DNA from: an uncultured Hyphomicrobiales bacterium
GTDB taxonomy: Bacteria; Pseudomonadota; Alphaproteobacteria; Rhizobiales; Beijerinckiaceae
Assembly: GCA_903861645.1 (NCBI GenBank)
Contig: CAIOVE010000020.1
Location: 1 to 64,000, forward strand
Direction of reading: 5' to 3'
Length of the DNA: 64,000 nt
Under the pieces are notes generated by a model that saw only the letters and a program-made list of their open reading frames with translations, did no database searches and had not been told where the DNA came from. Shown in pieces: positions 8,247-16,135 of this stretch (position 1 is the first letter of the stretch; the number at the start of each line of letters is the position of its first letter). The position numbers were made by a program, and so were the translations under genes.

Positions 8247-9098
8247 CTAGTCGGCGGCCGCCGTCGTCGCGCCCGATTTCCACGATCGATCGGCATGGCC
8301 GCCATCGTCGCGGTCGGACACGATCCAGCGGGTGATTTCGGCCGAGGCTTTCAGCACTTCGTCCTTGAGCAACCCGTTCATGTCCTCGACCGTCACGCGC
8401 GCGTCGACGGCCGTGAGGTTGATCGCAGCGACAACCATGCCTTGCGCGTCGCGCACGGGCGCGGCGATGGCGTTGACGCCGTGCTCGAAGAAGGACTGGC
8501 TTGTCGCGTAGCCGCGCGCGCGATCGCCCACCAGCAGCGCGGCGAGCGCCGCGCGGGTGCGCGGCGTCTGCTCCGTGACTCGCGGCAGTTGCTCGTCCGG
8601 GTAAAGTTCCGCCAGTTGCGCATCGGTGAAATCGCATATGAGCATGCGGCCAAGAATGGTCGCGTGCACGGGAAAGCGCGTGCCGATATTGACGCTGCTC
8701 GCGATGGTCGTGCGCGCGGGAAAGCGCGCGACATAGACGACATCGCGTCCATCGCGCACGGCCATGTGCGAGGACAGGCCGGTGTCGTCGCGCAGTCGCT
8801 TCAGAATGGGGCGCGCGACCTCGACGAGGTCGAGGGAAGCGAGATATGCGAAGCCGCGATTAAGCACCGACGGGCCGAGGCGAAAGGCGCGCCCGCCGCT
8901 GTCGCGCACGACATAGCCGCTTGCTTCCAGCGTTTGCAGCAGGCGGAAAACCGTCGCGCGCGCGAGCGCGAGTTCCTGCGCGATTTCCGGCGGCGTCCAT
9001 GTCGGGCGATCGCGCGTGAAAAGCCCAAGCACCGCGAGGCCGTGCGCGAGCGCCGGCACGATATAGCGGGATTTGGCGTCCTGTTCCGCCATGCTCAT
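8247..9098 (-). CDS. IclR-family transcriptional regulator
   Basis: 283 residues with an N-terminal winged helix (VLGLFTRDRPTWTPPEIAQEL...ARATVFRLLQTLEASGYVVR) and a C-terminal IclR effector domain (ARTTIASSVNIGTRFPVHATILGRMLI; AAINLTAVDARVT). IclR proteins bind small organic acids and usually control neighbouring catabolic operons. The ATG at 9096-9098 overlaps the stop of the upstream hydrolase gene (ATGA), making this the last gene of a ten-gene minus-strand operon. It is the best candidate to bind the inverted repeat at 15402-15422. The effector is unknown but is probably an intermediate of the pathway encoded here. Confidence 0.9.
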   Translation of the reverse strand: MSMAEQDAKSRYIVPALAHGLAVLGLFTRDRPTWTPPEIAQELALARATVFRLLQTLEASGYVVRDSGGRAFRLGPSVLNRGFAYLASLDLVEVARPILKRLRDDTGLSSHMAVRDGRDVVYVARFPARTTIASSVNIGTRFPVHATILGRMLICDFTDAQLAELYPDEQLPRVTEQTPRTRAALAALLVGDRARGYATSQSFFEHGVNAIAAPVRDAQGMVVAAINLTAVDARVTVEDMNGLLKDEVLKASAEITRWIVSDRDDGGHADRSWKSGATTAAAD

Positions 9099-9919
9099 CG
9101 CGGCGCCTCCATGAAGTTCTGGAGCAGCGCGTTGAAGCGCCCGGGCGCCTCGACATAAAGCGCATGCCCGGCGCGCTCGATTGTTTCAATCGAGATATTC
9201 GCGCGCGCGCTGGCGGCGCGCTGGTTTGGTTCGGGCGGCGTGATGACATCGGCCGCGCCGTAAACCACTTGCGTTGGCATGGTCGCCGGCAGTCGCGCGA
9301 TATCGGCGAGCATGTCGCCGCCCGACAGCATGCGCGCGGCTTGCGCGTACCCGCGTGGATTGATGTCCGCCATGACATCGACGACGGCCCTGATGTGTTC
9401 GGGCGTGGCGTCCGGCCCGAGCAGGCGCGGCCCGCGCTTTTCAGCCATCCCGCGCGCGCCCAGCGCCTCGACGTCTCCGATCCGGCCATTGAGCAGTCGC
9501 GCGCGTTCCTCCGCGGGAAGCCGCGCGTGACCGATGGCGCAACTGGCGAGCGTCAATGTTTTGACGCGCTCGGGATATGTCGCGGCGAAGCGCGCGGCGA
9601 TCAGCGAGCCCAACGAGTGGCCGACAAGGTGGCAGGATTGCACGCCGCTGGCGTCCAGCCACGCGGCGACGGTCGCCGCGTAGGCGCCGACATCTGGCGC
9701 GTCGTCCGGAAGCGGCGTCGACTCGCCATAGCCCGGCGCGTTCCACGCCATCACGCGCCAGCGTGGCGCCAGCCCCTCGATCTGCGTGCGAAACGAACGC
9801 GCGGCGGAACCGACGCCATGCAACAGAACCACGGCGTCGCCGTCGCCGGCCTCGAGCCACGACAGATCGCCTTGCGGCAGCGCGACGGAGCGCGCCTTAA
9901 TTGAAGACGAAACCACCAT
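9095..9919 (-). CDS. Alpha/beta hydrolase
   Basis: 274 residues of the classical alpha/beta-hydrolase fold: oxyanion loop LLHGVGSA, nucleophile elbow GHSLGS (Ser), and a late IERAGHALYVEAP with the catalytic His. It resembles ring-opening (meta-cleavage product) or enol-lactone hydrolases of aromatic degradation, such as PcaD-type enzymes, though specificity cannot be read. Its start overlaps the end of the SDR gene by 23 bases and its stop overlaps the IclR start, so all three are translationally coupled. No signal peptide, so cytoplasmic. Confidence 0.85.
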   Translation of the reverse strand: MVVSSSIKARSVALPQGDLSWLEAGDGDAVVLLHGVGSAARSFRTQIEGLAPRWRVMAWNAPGYGESTPLPDDAPDVGAYAATVAAWLDASGVQSCHLVGHSLGSLIAARFAATYPERVKTLTLASCAIGHARLPAEERARLLNGRIGDVEALGARGMAEKRGPRLLGPDATPEHIRAVVDVMADINPRGYAQAARMLSGGDMLADIARLPATMPTQVVYGAADVITPPEPNQRAASARANISIETIERAGHALYVEAPGRFNALLQNFMEAPR

Positions 9920-10664
9920 TGATCGGAATGACCTGTCCTGTCACGAAGCCCGCGCCGTCGCCGAGTAGATGCATCACCGGACCAACGACGTCGTCGGGCG
10001 TTTGCGCGCGCTGGATGGAGCGACCATTGACGTAAAGCTCGTGGCGCTCGCGCGGCACGTATTCCGTCGCCTCGACGAGCGTCAGGCCCGGCGCGATTGC
10101 GTTGACGGTGATCGCGTCGGCGCCGAGTTCGCGCGACAGCGACCGCGTCATCGAAATGATGGCGCCCTTGCTGGCGACGTAGTGCAGCAGGCGCGGCGCC
10201 CCCCATAGGGCCGTGTCCGAGGCCACGTTGACGATGCGGCCGCCGCGCGTCGATTTTTTCAACAGCGGCGCGAACGCGCGGGTGACAAGCCATGGTCCGC
10301 GAATGTTCACGGCCATCACGCGGTCCCATGTCGCGATGTCGATTTCGTCATACAGCTTGCCGCCGATGCCCGTTGCGATCGCGGCGTTGTTGATGAGTCC
10401 ATCGATGCGACCGAATTTCGCCGCGACCGTCGCCGCGAAGGTTTCGATGGACGCTGGATCGCCCTGATCGTAGCGAATGAACTCGACATTGAAACCATCT
10501 GCGCGCATGTCGCGCGCCGTGGCCTCGCCGAGTTCCGTCTCGATGTCGGCGACCACGACGGCTTCGGCGCCCTCGCGCGCGCAAGATTCCGCGAAGGCGC
10601 GGCCAAGGCCACGCGCCGCGCCCGTCACGACGATGATGCGCCCCGCGAGTGTGTTGCTGGACAT
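9897..10664 (-). CDS. Short-chain dehydrogenase/reductase (SDR)
   Basis: 255 residues with the classical SDR pattern: cofactor glycine motif TGAARGLG near residue 15, NNAAIAT in the middle, and the catalytic YVASK tetrad segment near residue 155. It probably oxidises or reduces a hydroxyl or keto intermediate with NAD(P). It sits between the ABC permease gene (10 bases away) and the hydrolase (overlapping) in the Rieske operon, which suggests a pathway dehydrogenase, possibly acting on a dihydrodiol or alcohol intermediate. That role is inference. Confidence 0.88.
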   Translation of the reverse strand: MSSNTLAGRIIVVTGAARGLGRAFAESCAREGAEAVVVADIETELGEATARDMRADGFNVEFIRYDQGDPASIETFAATVAAKFGRIDGLINNAAIATGIGGKLYDEIDIATWDRVMAVNIRGPWLVTRAFAPLLKKSTRGGRIVNVASDTALWGAPRLLHYVASKGAIISMTRSLSRELGADAITVNAIAPGLTLVEATEYVPRERHELYVNGRSIQRAQTPDDVVGPVMHLLGDGAGFVTGQVIPINGGFVFN

Positions 10665-10674
10665 AGGTCTTCCC

Positions 10675-11466
10675 CTAGCTCGCGACGCGGGCGCGACCCG
10701 GCAGCCAGTGCAGCACGCGATTTTCGATGAGCACGATCCCGCCGTAAAGCGCGATGCCGACGACCGTCAGCATGATGATGGCGACGAACACCATCGCCGT
10801 GTTGCCGGCGCCCTCGCCATAGGTCAGCAGATAGCCAAGGCCGGAATTGCCGCCGACCAGCTCGCCCACGACGACGCCGATGACGGCGAGCGTCGCGGCG
10901 ATGCGCAGGCCGGCGAAAAAGGGCGGCAGCGCGGCGGGAAACTCGACCTTGCTGAAAATCTGCCAGCGATTGGCGCTAAACGATTTCGCCAGGCGCACGA
11001 CATCGGGGTCGATGGCGCGCACCGCGCCCAGCACGTTGATCATCACGGGGAAGAACACGATCAGCACCGCGACGAGAATTTTCGGATAGACCGTGTAGCC
11101 GAACCAGATGACGAACAGCGGCGCGAAGGCGACCTTGGGCGCGATCTGCAACGCCAGAATATAGGGCGAAAGCAGGAACTCCGCGGTGGGCGACATGCCC
11201 AGCGCGAAACCCACGACCATGCCAAGCAACATGCCCAGCAGGAACCCCACGAGCACCTGCATGCCCGTGATCAACGTGTGATAGATGAGATGATCATTGG
11301 CGAACATGCGCGCGAATTCGTGCCAGACCTTCGACGCGGGGGGAATGATGTAGGCCGGAATGCCGAAAGCGGTCGGCGCCCATTCCCACGCGGCGAGAAA
11401 GGCGAGCAGCAGCAAGACACTGCCGCCCATGATCCGCAACGTGGCGGGGTTTGACGTATCGCTCAC
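10675..11466 (-). CDS. ABC transporter permease, nitrate/sulfonate/taurine type
   Basis: 263 residues, about six membrane helices, and the EAA-loop region (SFSANRWQIFSKVEFPAALP) of SsuC/TauC-type permeases that form homodimers with an SsuB-like ATPase. Starts at GTG 11464-11466. It lies 34 bases after the binding-protein gene in the same operon, and the ATPase gene is just before that, giving a complete importer. Substrates of this subfamily include sulfonates, nitrate, pyrimidine precursors and aromatic acids; the Rieske neighbour favours an aromatic or heterocyclic acid. Confidence 0.9.
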   Translation of the reverse strand: MSDTSNPATLRIMGGSVLLLLAFLAAWEWAPTAFGIPAYIIPPASKVWHEFARMFANDHLIYHTLITGMQVLVGFLLGMLLGMVVGFALGMSPTAEFLLSPYILALQIAPKVAFAPLFVIWFGYTVYPKILVAVLIVFFPVMINVLGAVRAIDPDVVRLAKSFSANRWQIFSKVEFPAALPPFFAGLRIAATLAVIGVVVGELVGGNSGLGYLLTYGEGAGNTAMVFVAIIMLTVVGIALYGGIVLIENRVLHWLPGRARVAS

Positions 11467-11500
11467 GGTGTAAACTCCCGCCCGGTCGTGGCCGGTTCCG

Positions 11501-12496
11501 TTATTTCAGGAACTCGTTGGTGTAGAGATCCTTCACCGGCGTCTTCTGCTCGATGATCTTTTCCTTCAGATAGAAATCCTGAAGGTCGGACAGCCGCTGC
11601 TCGTTCATCTCGCCGAGCGTCTGCTGACCGGCGTAGACGTATTTGGCGAATCCCTTGAAGATTTCCGTCAGGTCGGCTTCCTTGCCGGCGTTCTCCGGCA
11701 CGGCCTTGGCGAAGTCGGCGGCCGCCGCGGCCGGATCGTCCATCTCCGCCTTCATGCCCTTGAGCGTCGCGCGCACGAGCTTGCGGAGCAGTTCCGGGTT
11801 CTTCTTGATCGTATCGTCGGAGGCGACGATCGCCTGCGCCATGCTCTTGAAGACGGTGTCGGACGGAATGATGTCGACGTTCATCTTCGGATTGGCCTGC
11901 AGGGCGTAGAAGGTCCAGTCCGGCACCGAGGCCATGGCGTCGGCCTGACCGGCGGCGAAAAGCTTCCAGATGTTCACCGGACCCGCGGCCTGCGCGTTGA
12001 CGTCGTCCTTGGTCAGGCCGACGGTCGCGAGCATGCCGAGCAGCGCGAAATAGGTCGTGTCCTGAAACGCCAGCGTCGTGACGGTCTTGCCTTTCAGGTC
12101 CTTGACCGACGTCACGCCCTTGTCCTTGTTGACGACAAGCTGCATCAGCGAGCCGCCGCCGAGAACGGCGATGGCCTTGACCGGCACGCCATTGGCGCGA
12201 ACGAGAATGGGCGTATCGCCGATCGCGCCGCCGACGACGGCGTTGCCCGCGCCGACCTGCTTGGCGACATCGACGCCGCCGCGCGCCACCTGGAAGGTGA
12301 CGTTCAAACCCTCGGCCGCGAAATATCCGCGTTGCTTGGCGATCATCCACGGCGCGAAGGCGGGCAGGGACGCCGGCGCGGGCAGTAGATACAGGACATC
12401 CTGCAATGGCGCTTGCGCGCTGGCCGGGCCAGCGGCGCCGAGCGCGCCCAGACAGGCGGCGAAAGCAAGTCCGATCGTGTTGCGACGCGTTTTCAT
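11501..12496 (-). CDS. ABC transporter substrate-binding protein (NMT1/SsuA-like)
   Basis: About 331 residues with a Sec signal peptide (KTRRNTIGLAFAACLGALGA..ASAQA) and an NMT1/SsuA/ThiY-type fold: a PWMIAKQRGYFAAEGLNV segment near residue 50, then a KGKTVTTLAFQDT hinge region. It captures the ligand in the periplasm for the adjacent permease and ATPase. The ATG at 12494-12496 is preceded by GGAGGG, better than the TTG one codon earlier. Ligand unknown. Confidence 0.9.
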   Translation of the reverse strand: MKTRRNTIGLAFAACLGALGAAGPASAQAPLQDVLYLLPAPASLPAFAPWMIAKQRGYFAAEGLNVTFQVARGGVDVAKQVGAGNAVVGGAIGDTPILVRANGVPVKAIAVLGGGSLMQLVVNKDKGVTSVKDLKGKTVTTLAFQDTTYFALLGMLATVGLTKDDVNAQAAGPVNIWKLFAAGQADAMASVPDWTFYALQANPKMNVDIIPSDTVFKSMAQAIVASDDTIKKNPELLRKLVRATLKGMKAEMDDPAAAAADFAKAVPENAGKEADLTEIFKGFAKYVYAGQQTLGEMNEQRLSDLQDFYLKEKIIEQKTPVKDLYTNEFLK

Positions 12497-12527
12497 CAAT
12501 CCCTCCTGAAGCCCTTCGGCCAGCCCG

Positions 12528-13313
12528 TTAATGCAGTTGATCGTCGATATGCAGCAGTTCCATCAGGCGCGCCACGTAGGGCCCGATTTTCGGGCTCTTG
12601 CGGCGCTCCATGCAATTGTCGCGGTCGGGAATGTCCACGACGATTTCCTCGATGATGCGCCCGGGGCGCTGGCTCATCACCAGCACGCGGTCCGAGAGGG
12701 AAATGGCCTCCACCAGATCATGCGTGACAAACAGCGCCGTCTTGCCCGTGTCGGCGAGCGTGCGTGACAGATCGTACTGGAGCACCATCTTGGTCTGCGC
12801 GTCGAGCGCGGAGAAGGGCTCGTCCATCAGCAGCACCGCGGGATCGACCGCCAGCGTGCGGGCGAGCGCCGCGCGCTGCCGCATGCCGCCCGAAAGCTGA
12901 TGCGGATAGTGATCGGCGAAGTCGGGCAGGCGGCACTTGCGCAGGAGTTCAAGCGCGGTGGCGCGCCGCTCGCGCGCCGGTCGACCACGAATTTCGAGGC
13001 CGAATTCCACGTTCTCGCGAATGGTGCGCCAGGGCAGCAGCAGATCCTTCTGCAACATGAAGGCGACGTGTTCGTTGGGCTTTGTGACGACCTCGCCATC
13101 GACGAGCACCTGACCCTCGCTGGCGGGATCGAGGCCCGAACCCATGTTGAGCAGGGTGCTCTTGCCGCAGCCGGAGGGGCCGATGAGCGAAACGACCTCG
13201 CCGTCGGCGATGGTGAAATTCAGGTCGCGCACGGCGACGATGGGATCCGCGCCCCGCTGCCGCGACGCGAAGCGCTTGGTCACGGCGCGACATTCCAGAC
13301 GAATGGCTTTCAT
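12528..13313 (-). CDS. ABC transporter ATP-binding protein (SsuB/TauB-like)
   Basis: 261 residues with Walker A GPSGCGKST, signature LSGGMRQR, Walker B VLLMDEPFSALDAQT and the switch His (TALFVTHDLVEA). It energises the permease encoded downstream. I chose the ATG at 13311-13313 because it overlaps the TGA of the RidA-like gene (ATGA), a typical coupled arrangement. Together with the two following genes it forms a complete importer inside the Rieske oxygenase operon. Confidence 0.92.
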   Translation of the reverse strand: MKAIRLECRAVTKRFASRQRGADPIVAVRDLNFTIADGEVVSLIGPSGCGKSTLLNMGSGLDPASEGQVLVDGEVVTKPNEHVAFMLQKDLLLPWRTIRENVEFGLEIRGRPARERRATALELLRKCRLPDFADHYPHQLSGGMRQRAALARTLAVDPAVLLMDEPFSALDAQTKMVLQYDLSRTLADTGKTALFVTHDLVEAISLSDRVLVMSQRPGRIIEEIVVDIPDRDNCMERRKSPKIGPYVARLMELLHIDDQLH

Positions 13314-13723
13314 GGCGTAACGGCCCACATGTCGACGTCGAGATTGGCGAAGGCGTCGATTTCCACCAGCAGTTCGGGGAAGGCGAAGCCATTGACCGCG
13401 ACCAGCGTCGAGGCCGGAAAATGCCGGCGGAATGTTTCGGCGCGGGCGGCGTTGATGTCGTCCTTGAAGGCGATGTCGGTCACGTAGATCACCAGCTTGT
13501 AGACATTGCGAAGTCCGCCGCCGGCGGCTTCAAGCATCCGTTCCACGCGCGCGAAGATCTCGCGCGCCTGTTCCCTCGCGCCATGCGCCTGCGCGCCCCG
13601 CGCCGTCACGCCCGACATGACCGCCTCGCGGCCGACGACAAGGCAATTCGACCATGTCGCCGATGGAGGCTCGATCAATCCGGGCGTATCAACCCGCCGG
13701 GCGCGAGCGCGTTCAGGCGACAT
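13310..13723 (-). CDS. RidA/YjgF-family protein lacking the deaminase Arg
   Basis: 137 residues of the RidA (enamine/imine deaminase) fold, with FARVERMLEAAGGGLRNVYKLVIYVTD and a C-terminal LVEIDAFA strand that keeps the conserved Glu. In active RidA an Arg sits in the (P)AR(S/T) segment near residue 105; here the corresponding residues read FPASTLVAV, so the Arg is missing. Non-archetypal Rid groups in catabolic operons share this loss and are thought to bind or hydrolyse pathway intermediates. The start overlaps the Rieske oxygenase stop and the stop overlaps the ATPase start. Confidence 0.85.
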   Translation of the reverse strand: MSPERARARRVDTPGLIEPPSATWSNCLVVGREAVMSGVTARGAQAHGAREQAREIFARVERMLEAAGGGLRNVYKLVIYVTDIAFKDDINAARAETFRRHFPASTLVAVNGFAFPELLVEIDAFANLDVDMWAVTP

Positions 13724-14747
13724 GCCGTCCCGCTTCCGCCAGCGCGGTCAGTTGCGCCACCGCCTGATTGCGCAAAACGCGACGCAAGCGGACGAGTCCC
13801 ATGTCGTGGGCGTAGAGACTCTCGTGCTTGTTGGCGTCGGGATCGCACTGTTCGAGCATGACGCGATCCTGCTCCAGCACGTGCCAGTGACGCGCCTCCA
13901 GACGGTTCTTGTAAAGGAAGCGCCAGGTGTCGCGCTCCCAGCCCTCGACCTTGCGGCAACGCCAATGCATGACCGCCGCCATGGTTTCCGAGATGGGCGT
14001 GTACATGCCGACGATGTGAAAATTGCCGCCGGGGCCGCCGGTCTTGGGGTAGGGGATCTCCAGCCGCATCCAGAACGCGCCGGTGTGGCCGTATTCCGTC
14101 CAGTCGAAATTGACGTTGCGCTGGCCTTCCTTCTCGAAGATGAAGCCCGTCGGCGTCTCGGCGATGCGGAAGCTCGCCTTGGTGTCGCCAAACGACATCG
14201 AATGCGACTGCTTGTGCAGGAACGTGCCGTGCATCGGGTCCATGACGTTGTCGATGACGTAGCGATAGTCGCCCGCCCATTCCGCGTAGCACGGGAACCA
14301 GCTGTATTCCGGCGAGCTCAGCTCTTCCGGCAGCACGAGTTCCGGCGGCTCCGGATGCAGTTCATCGCCGACATAGGCGAAGATCATGCCGTTGCGTTCC
14401 TGCAATGGAAACGTCTTGGTGCTCTTCGAGCCTTCCAGCTTGCTGCCCGGCGCGCCTGGCACGCAGACCGCGACGCCGTTCGTGTCAACCTGGACGCCAT
14501 GATAGCCGCAGGCGATGCGGTCGCCCATGACGATGCCGCACGACAGGGGAACGCCGCGATGGGGACAGCGATCCTCGAGCGCGTGGGCCTTGCCCGACGT
14601 GTCGCGCCAGAACACCATGCGATAGCCGCAGCGACGCAGCGACACGGGCTTTTCCGCGACGAAGCTCGACGGACAAATGACGTACCACTGATTGCGAAGG
14701 CCCTTGGCGAGCAAGGAGTCGATCGCCGGTTCCGGAATAGCGCTCAT
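13713..14747 (-). CDS. Rieske non-heme iron oxygenase, large subunit (VanA/phthalate dioxygenase type)
   Basis: 344 residues. The Rieske [2Fe-2S] ligands appear as CPHRG and CGYHG near residues 52-75. The mononuclear iron site is in the segment NVMDPMHGTFLH near 165-177 (two His), with an acidic third ligand later. The C-terminal domain is of the oxygenase type found in one-component-oxygenase demethylases and phthalate dioxygenases, which need a separate reductase. It would hydroxylate or demethylate an aromatic substrate. It is the third gene of the minus-strand operon. No matching ferredoxin or flavin-[2Fe-2S] reductase gene is visible in the window. Confidence 0.9.
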   Translation of the reverse strand: MSAIPEPAIDSLLAKGLRNQWYVICPSSFVAEKPVSLRRCGYRMVFWRDTSGKAHALEDRCPHRGVPLSCGIVMGDRIACGYHGVQVDTNGVAVCVPGAPGSKLEGSKSTKTFPLQERNGMIFAYVGDELHPEPPELVLPEELSSPEYSWFPCYAEWAGDYRYVIDNVMDPMHGTFLHKQSHSMSFGDTKASFRIAETPTGFIFEKEGQRNVNFDWTEYGHTGAFWMRLEIPYPKTGGPGGNFHIVGMYTPISETMAAVMHWRCRKVEGWERDTWRFLYKNRLEARHWHVLEQDRVMLEQCDPDANKHESLYAHDMGLVRLRRVLRNQAVAQLTALAEAGRHVA

Positions 14748-14763
14748 CGAAAATCTCCCTTGT

Positions 14764-14982
14764 TCAAGCGCCGAGGCGCTTCATTTCGTGTTTGAAGAGT
14801 TCGGGTGTCCAGGCCTTGCCGTCGGGCGCGGGCACGCAATCGGCGTTCAACTGGTCGCAAATGCCCAGCGGATCGTGAATGTTGGCGGCGAACGCCTTCT
14901 CGATGCCGTCGGCGAGCAGGTTCTCGTAGTCGGTCGGCTCGCGGTCGCGAGTTTGATGGGGATTGAGATACTGGCTCTGCAT
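14764..14982 (-). CDS. Small recombinase-like helix-turn-helix protein linked to Rieske oxygenases
   Basis: A 72-residue protein: YLNPHQT near the N-terminus, TDYENLLADGIEKAFAANIHD, then LNADCVPAPDGKAWTPELF. The second half resembles the recombinase-associated helix-turn-helix pattern (RAPDGxxWTxxxF). I recall similar tiny genes beside other Rieske oxygenases, but their function is unknown to me. The ATG at 14980-14982 overlaps the stop of the preceding gene (TGATG), and the oxygenase starts 16 bases downstream, so it is probably made in step with the oxygenase. It could be an accessory or assembly subunit or a regulator. Confidence 0.65.
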   Translation of the reverse strand: MQSQYLNPHQTRDREPTDYENLLADGIEKAFAANIHDPLGICDQLNADCVPAPDGKAWTPELFKHEMKRLGA

Positions 14983-15380
14983 CACTTGCCTCCCGCGCGC
15001 ACGCGCTCCCTGATCGTCTCGCGCACCGGCGCGAAATCATAAGCTGGATAACATTCGGTCTTGAACACGCCCCACGCGGAACGCTCGAGCTCGACATTGA
15101 TGGCGGCGAGGCGCGAGGGCGGCGTGCGCAGCGTGACGATCTGGCCAAAGCCCATCGCGACATACCAGGACACGACCTCGACGCCCTCGGGCGGAAAGCG
15201 TTCCCACCAATCGGCGTCCTTCAACTTGGATTGAACGGCGTCGAGGTTATTGGCCTGATCGTGACGCAGAAAGATCGTCAGCAGAATGGTGTCGGCGTTC
15301 TTCGTGCCGTCGGCGAACACTGGCGCGGCCGTCGGGCGGCCCGCCTCGTGCATTGGCGTCGATGGGTCTGAACGCGACAT
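14982..15380 (-). CDS. Uncharacterised 132-residue protein, first gene of the Rieske operon
   Basis: No known function recognised. The sequence has ILLTIFLRHDQANNLDAVQSK, then FPPEGVEVVSWYVAMGFGQIV, then RTPPSRLAAINVELERSAWG. The strand-helix-strand rhythm suggests a small alpha+beta barrel, as in muconolactone isomerase- or NIPSNAP-like proteins, but this is a guess from pattern only. No signal peptide. It starts at ATG 15380, 21 bases inside the shared divergent promoter region, and overlaps the 72-residue gene, so it is the promoter-proximal gene of a ten-gene operon. Its position argues for a direct pathway role. Confidence 0.6.
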   Translation of the reverse strand: MSRSDPSTPMHEAGRPTAAPVFADGTKNADTILLTIFLRHDQANNLDAVQSKLKDADWWERFPPEGVEVVSWYVAMGFGQIVTLRTPPSRLAAINVELERSAWGVFKTECYPAYDFAPVRETIRERVRAGGK

Positions 15381-15401
15381 TCAATCAACCCTGCGTTTCG
15401 C

Positions 15402-15422
15402 ATATGAAACTTAATTTCATAT
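15402..15422. promoter_or_regulatory. Perfect inverted repeat, likely IclR-type operator
   Basis: Arms ATATGAAA and TTTCATAT flank CTTAA, a perfect 8-bp inverted repeat in the 185-base gap between the divergent operons. IclR-family operators such as the KdgR box also place GAAA and TTTC half-sites around a short centre. It lies 22 bases upstream of the minus-strand first gene, so a bound regulator would cover or flank that promoter, and 144 bases upstream of the cupin gene. The IclR regulator at 8247-9098 is the obvious candidate ligand. Confidence 0.65.
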
Positions 15423-15565
15423 TTGCAACACGCTAGCGGATCGTGTAGGACTTGTCAAAATCAAAAAGCGGGCTTGCGGCGCCAAAAAAATCAGCCGCCG
15501 CCTTGAACCGCGGTCGTCCGTTTGAAGCTGTGCGTGTTTAACCGTCGCCCGACAGGAGACTTGTC

Positions 15566-16114
15566 ATGAACGAGCATGTGACCCCCGAAACGATGCCCGA
15601 GGACGTGAAAATTCCCGAGGGCAAGTCGCTTGGTCAATGGATTGAATCCCGCGTCGCCCGCTACAAGACCCGCACGCTGGACTGGAACGCGCTTAAATTT
15701 CAGGCGGATTACGATCCCAAATACAAGCGCGCGCAGATGCGTTATCTCGGCACCGGCGCGACCGGCGTTGCGAAGGATGATAATGTCATTCCCGCCGAGC
15801 ATTTCACTTTCTCGACGATGGTGCTCCCCGCCGGCTGCGAGGGCCCGCTGCACCTGCACACAGACGCGGAGGAAGTGTTCTTCATCCTGCGCGGCGAGCG
15901 CATCAAGCTGATGATCGAGCACAACGGCGAGCTGGTCGAGACGATTCTGTCGGATCGCGACCTGATTTCGGTGCCCGCCGGCGTCTATCGCGGTCTCGTC
16001 AACGAGGGTCGCGAGGAAGCGCTGATGTGCGTGATGATCGGCAGCCTCAAGCCGGAAACGCCGAGCTATCCCGATTACCATCCGCTGTCGAAGGTCAAGC
16101 GCCCCAAGCTCTGA
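15566..16114 (+). CDS. Cupin-domain protein
   Basis: 182 residues. A cupin barrel occupies about residues 75-165: motif 1 region GPLHLHTDAEEVFFILRG (His, His, Glu metal ligands), motif 2 DLISVPAGVYRGLVNEG. The usual second-motif His is replaced by Tyr in GVYRG, so metal binding may use fewer ligands. The N-terminal 70 residues include a WNALKFQAD segment and are specific to this branch. It could be a ring-cleaving dioxygenase, an isomerase or a binding protein. It is the first gene of the plus-strand operon facing the Rieske operon, starting at ATG 15566 with AGGAGA upstream. Confidence 0.8.
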   Translation: MNEHVTPETMPEDVKIPEGKSLGQWIESRVARYKTRTLDWNALKFQADYDPKYKRAQMRYLGTGATGVAKDDNVIPAEHFTFSTMVLPAGCEGPLHLHTDAEEVFFILRGERIKLMIEHNGELVETILSDRDLISVPAGVYRGLVNEGREEALMCVMIGSLKPETPSYPDYHPLSKVKRPKL

Positions 16115-16135
16115 ACCGCTGAACGGGAGGGGTTC

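Noticed and set aside
13506-14795. 429-codon antisense frame opposite the Rieske oxygenase
   Set aside because: Complement of a conserved enzyme; no ribosome site and no recognisable fold.
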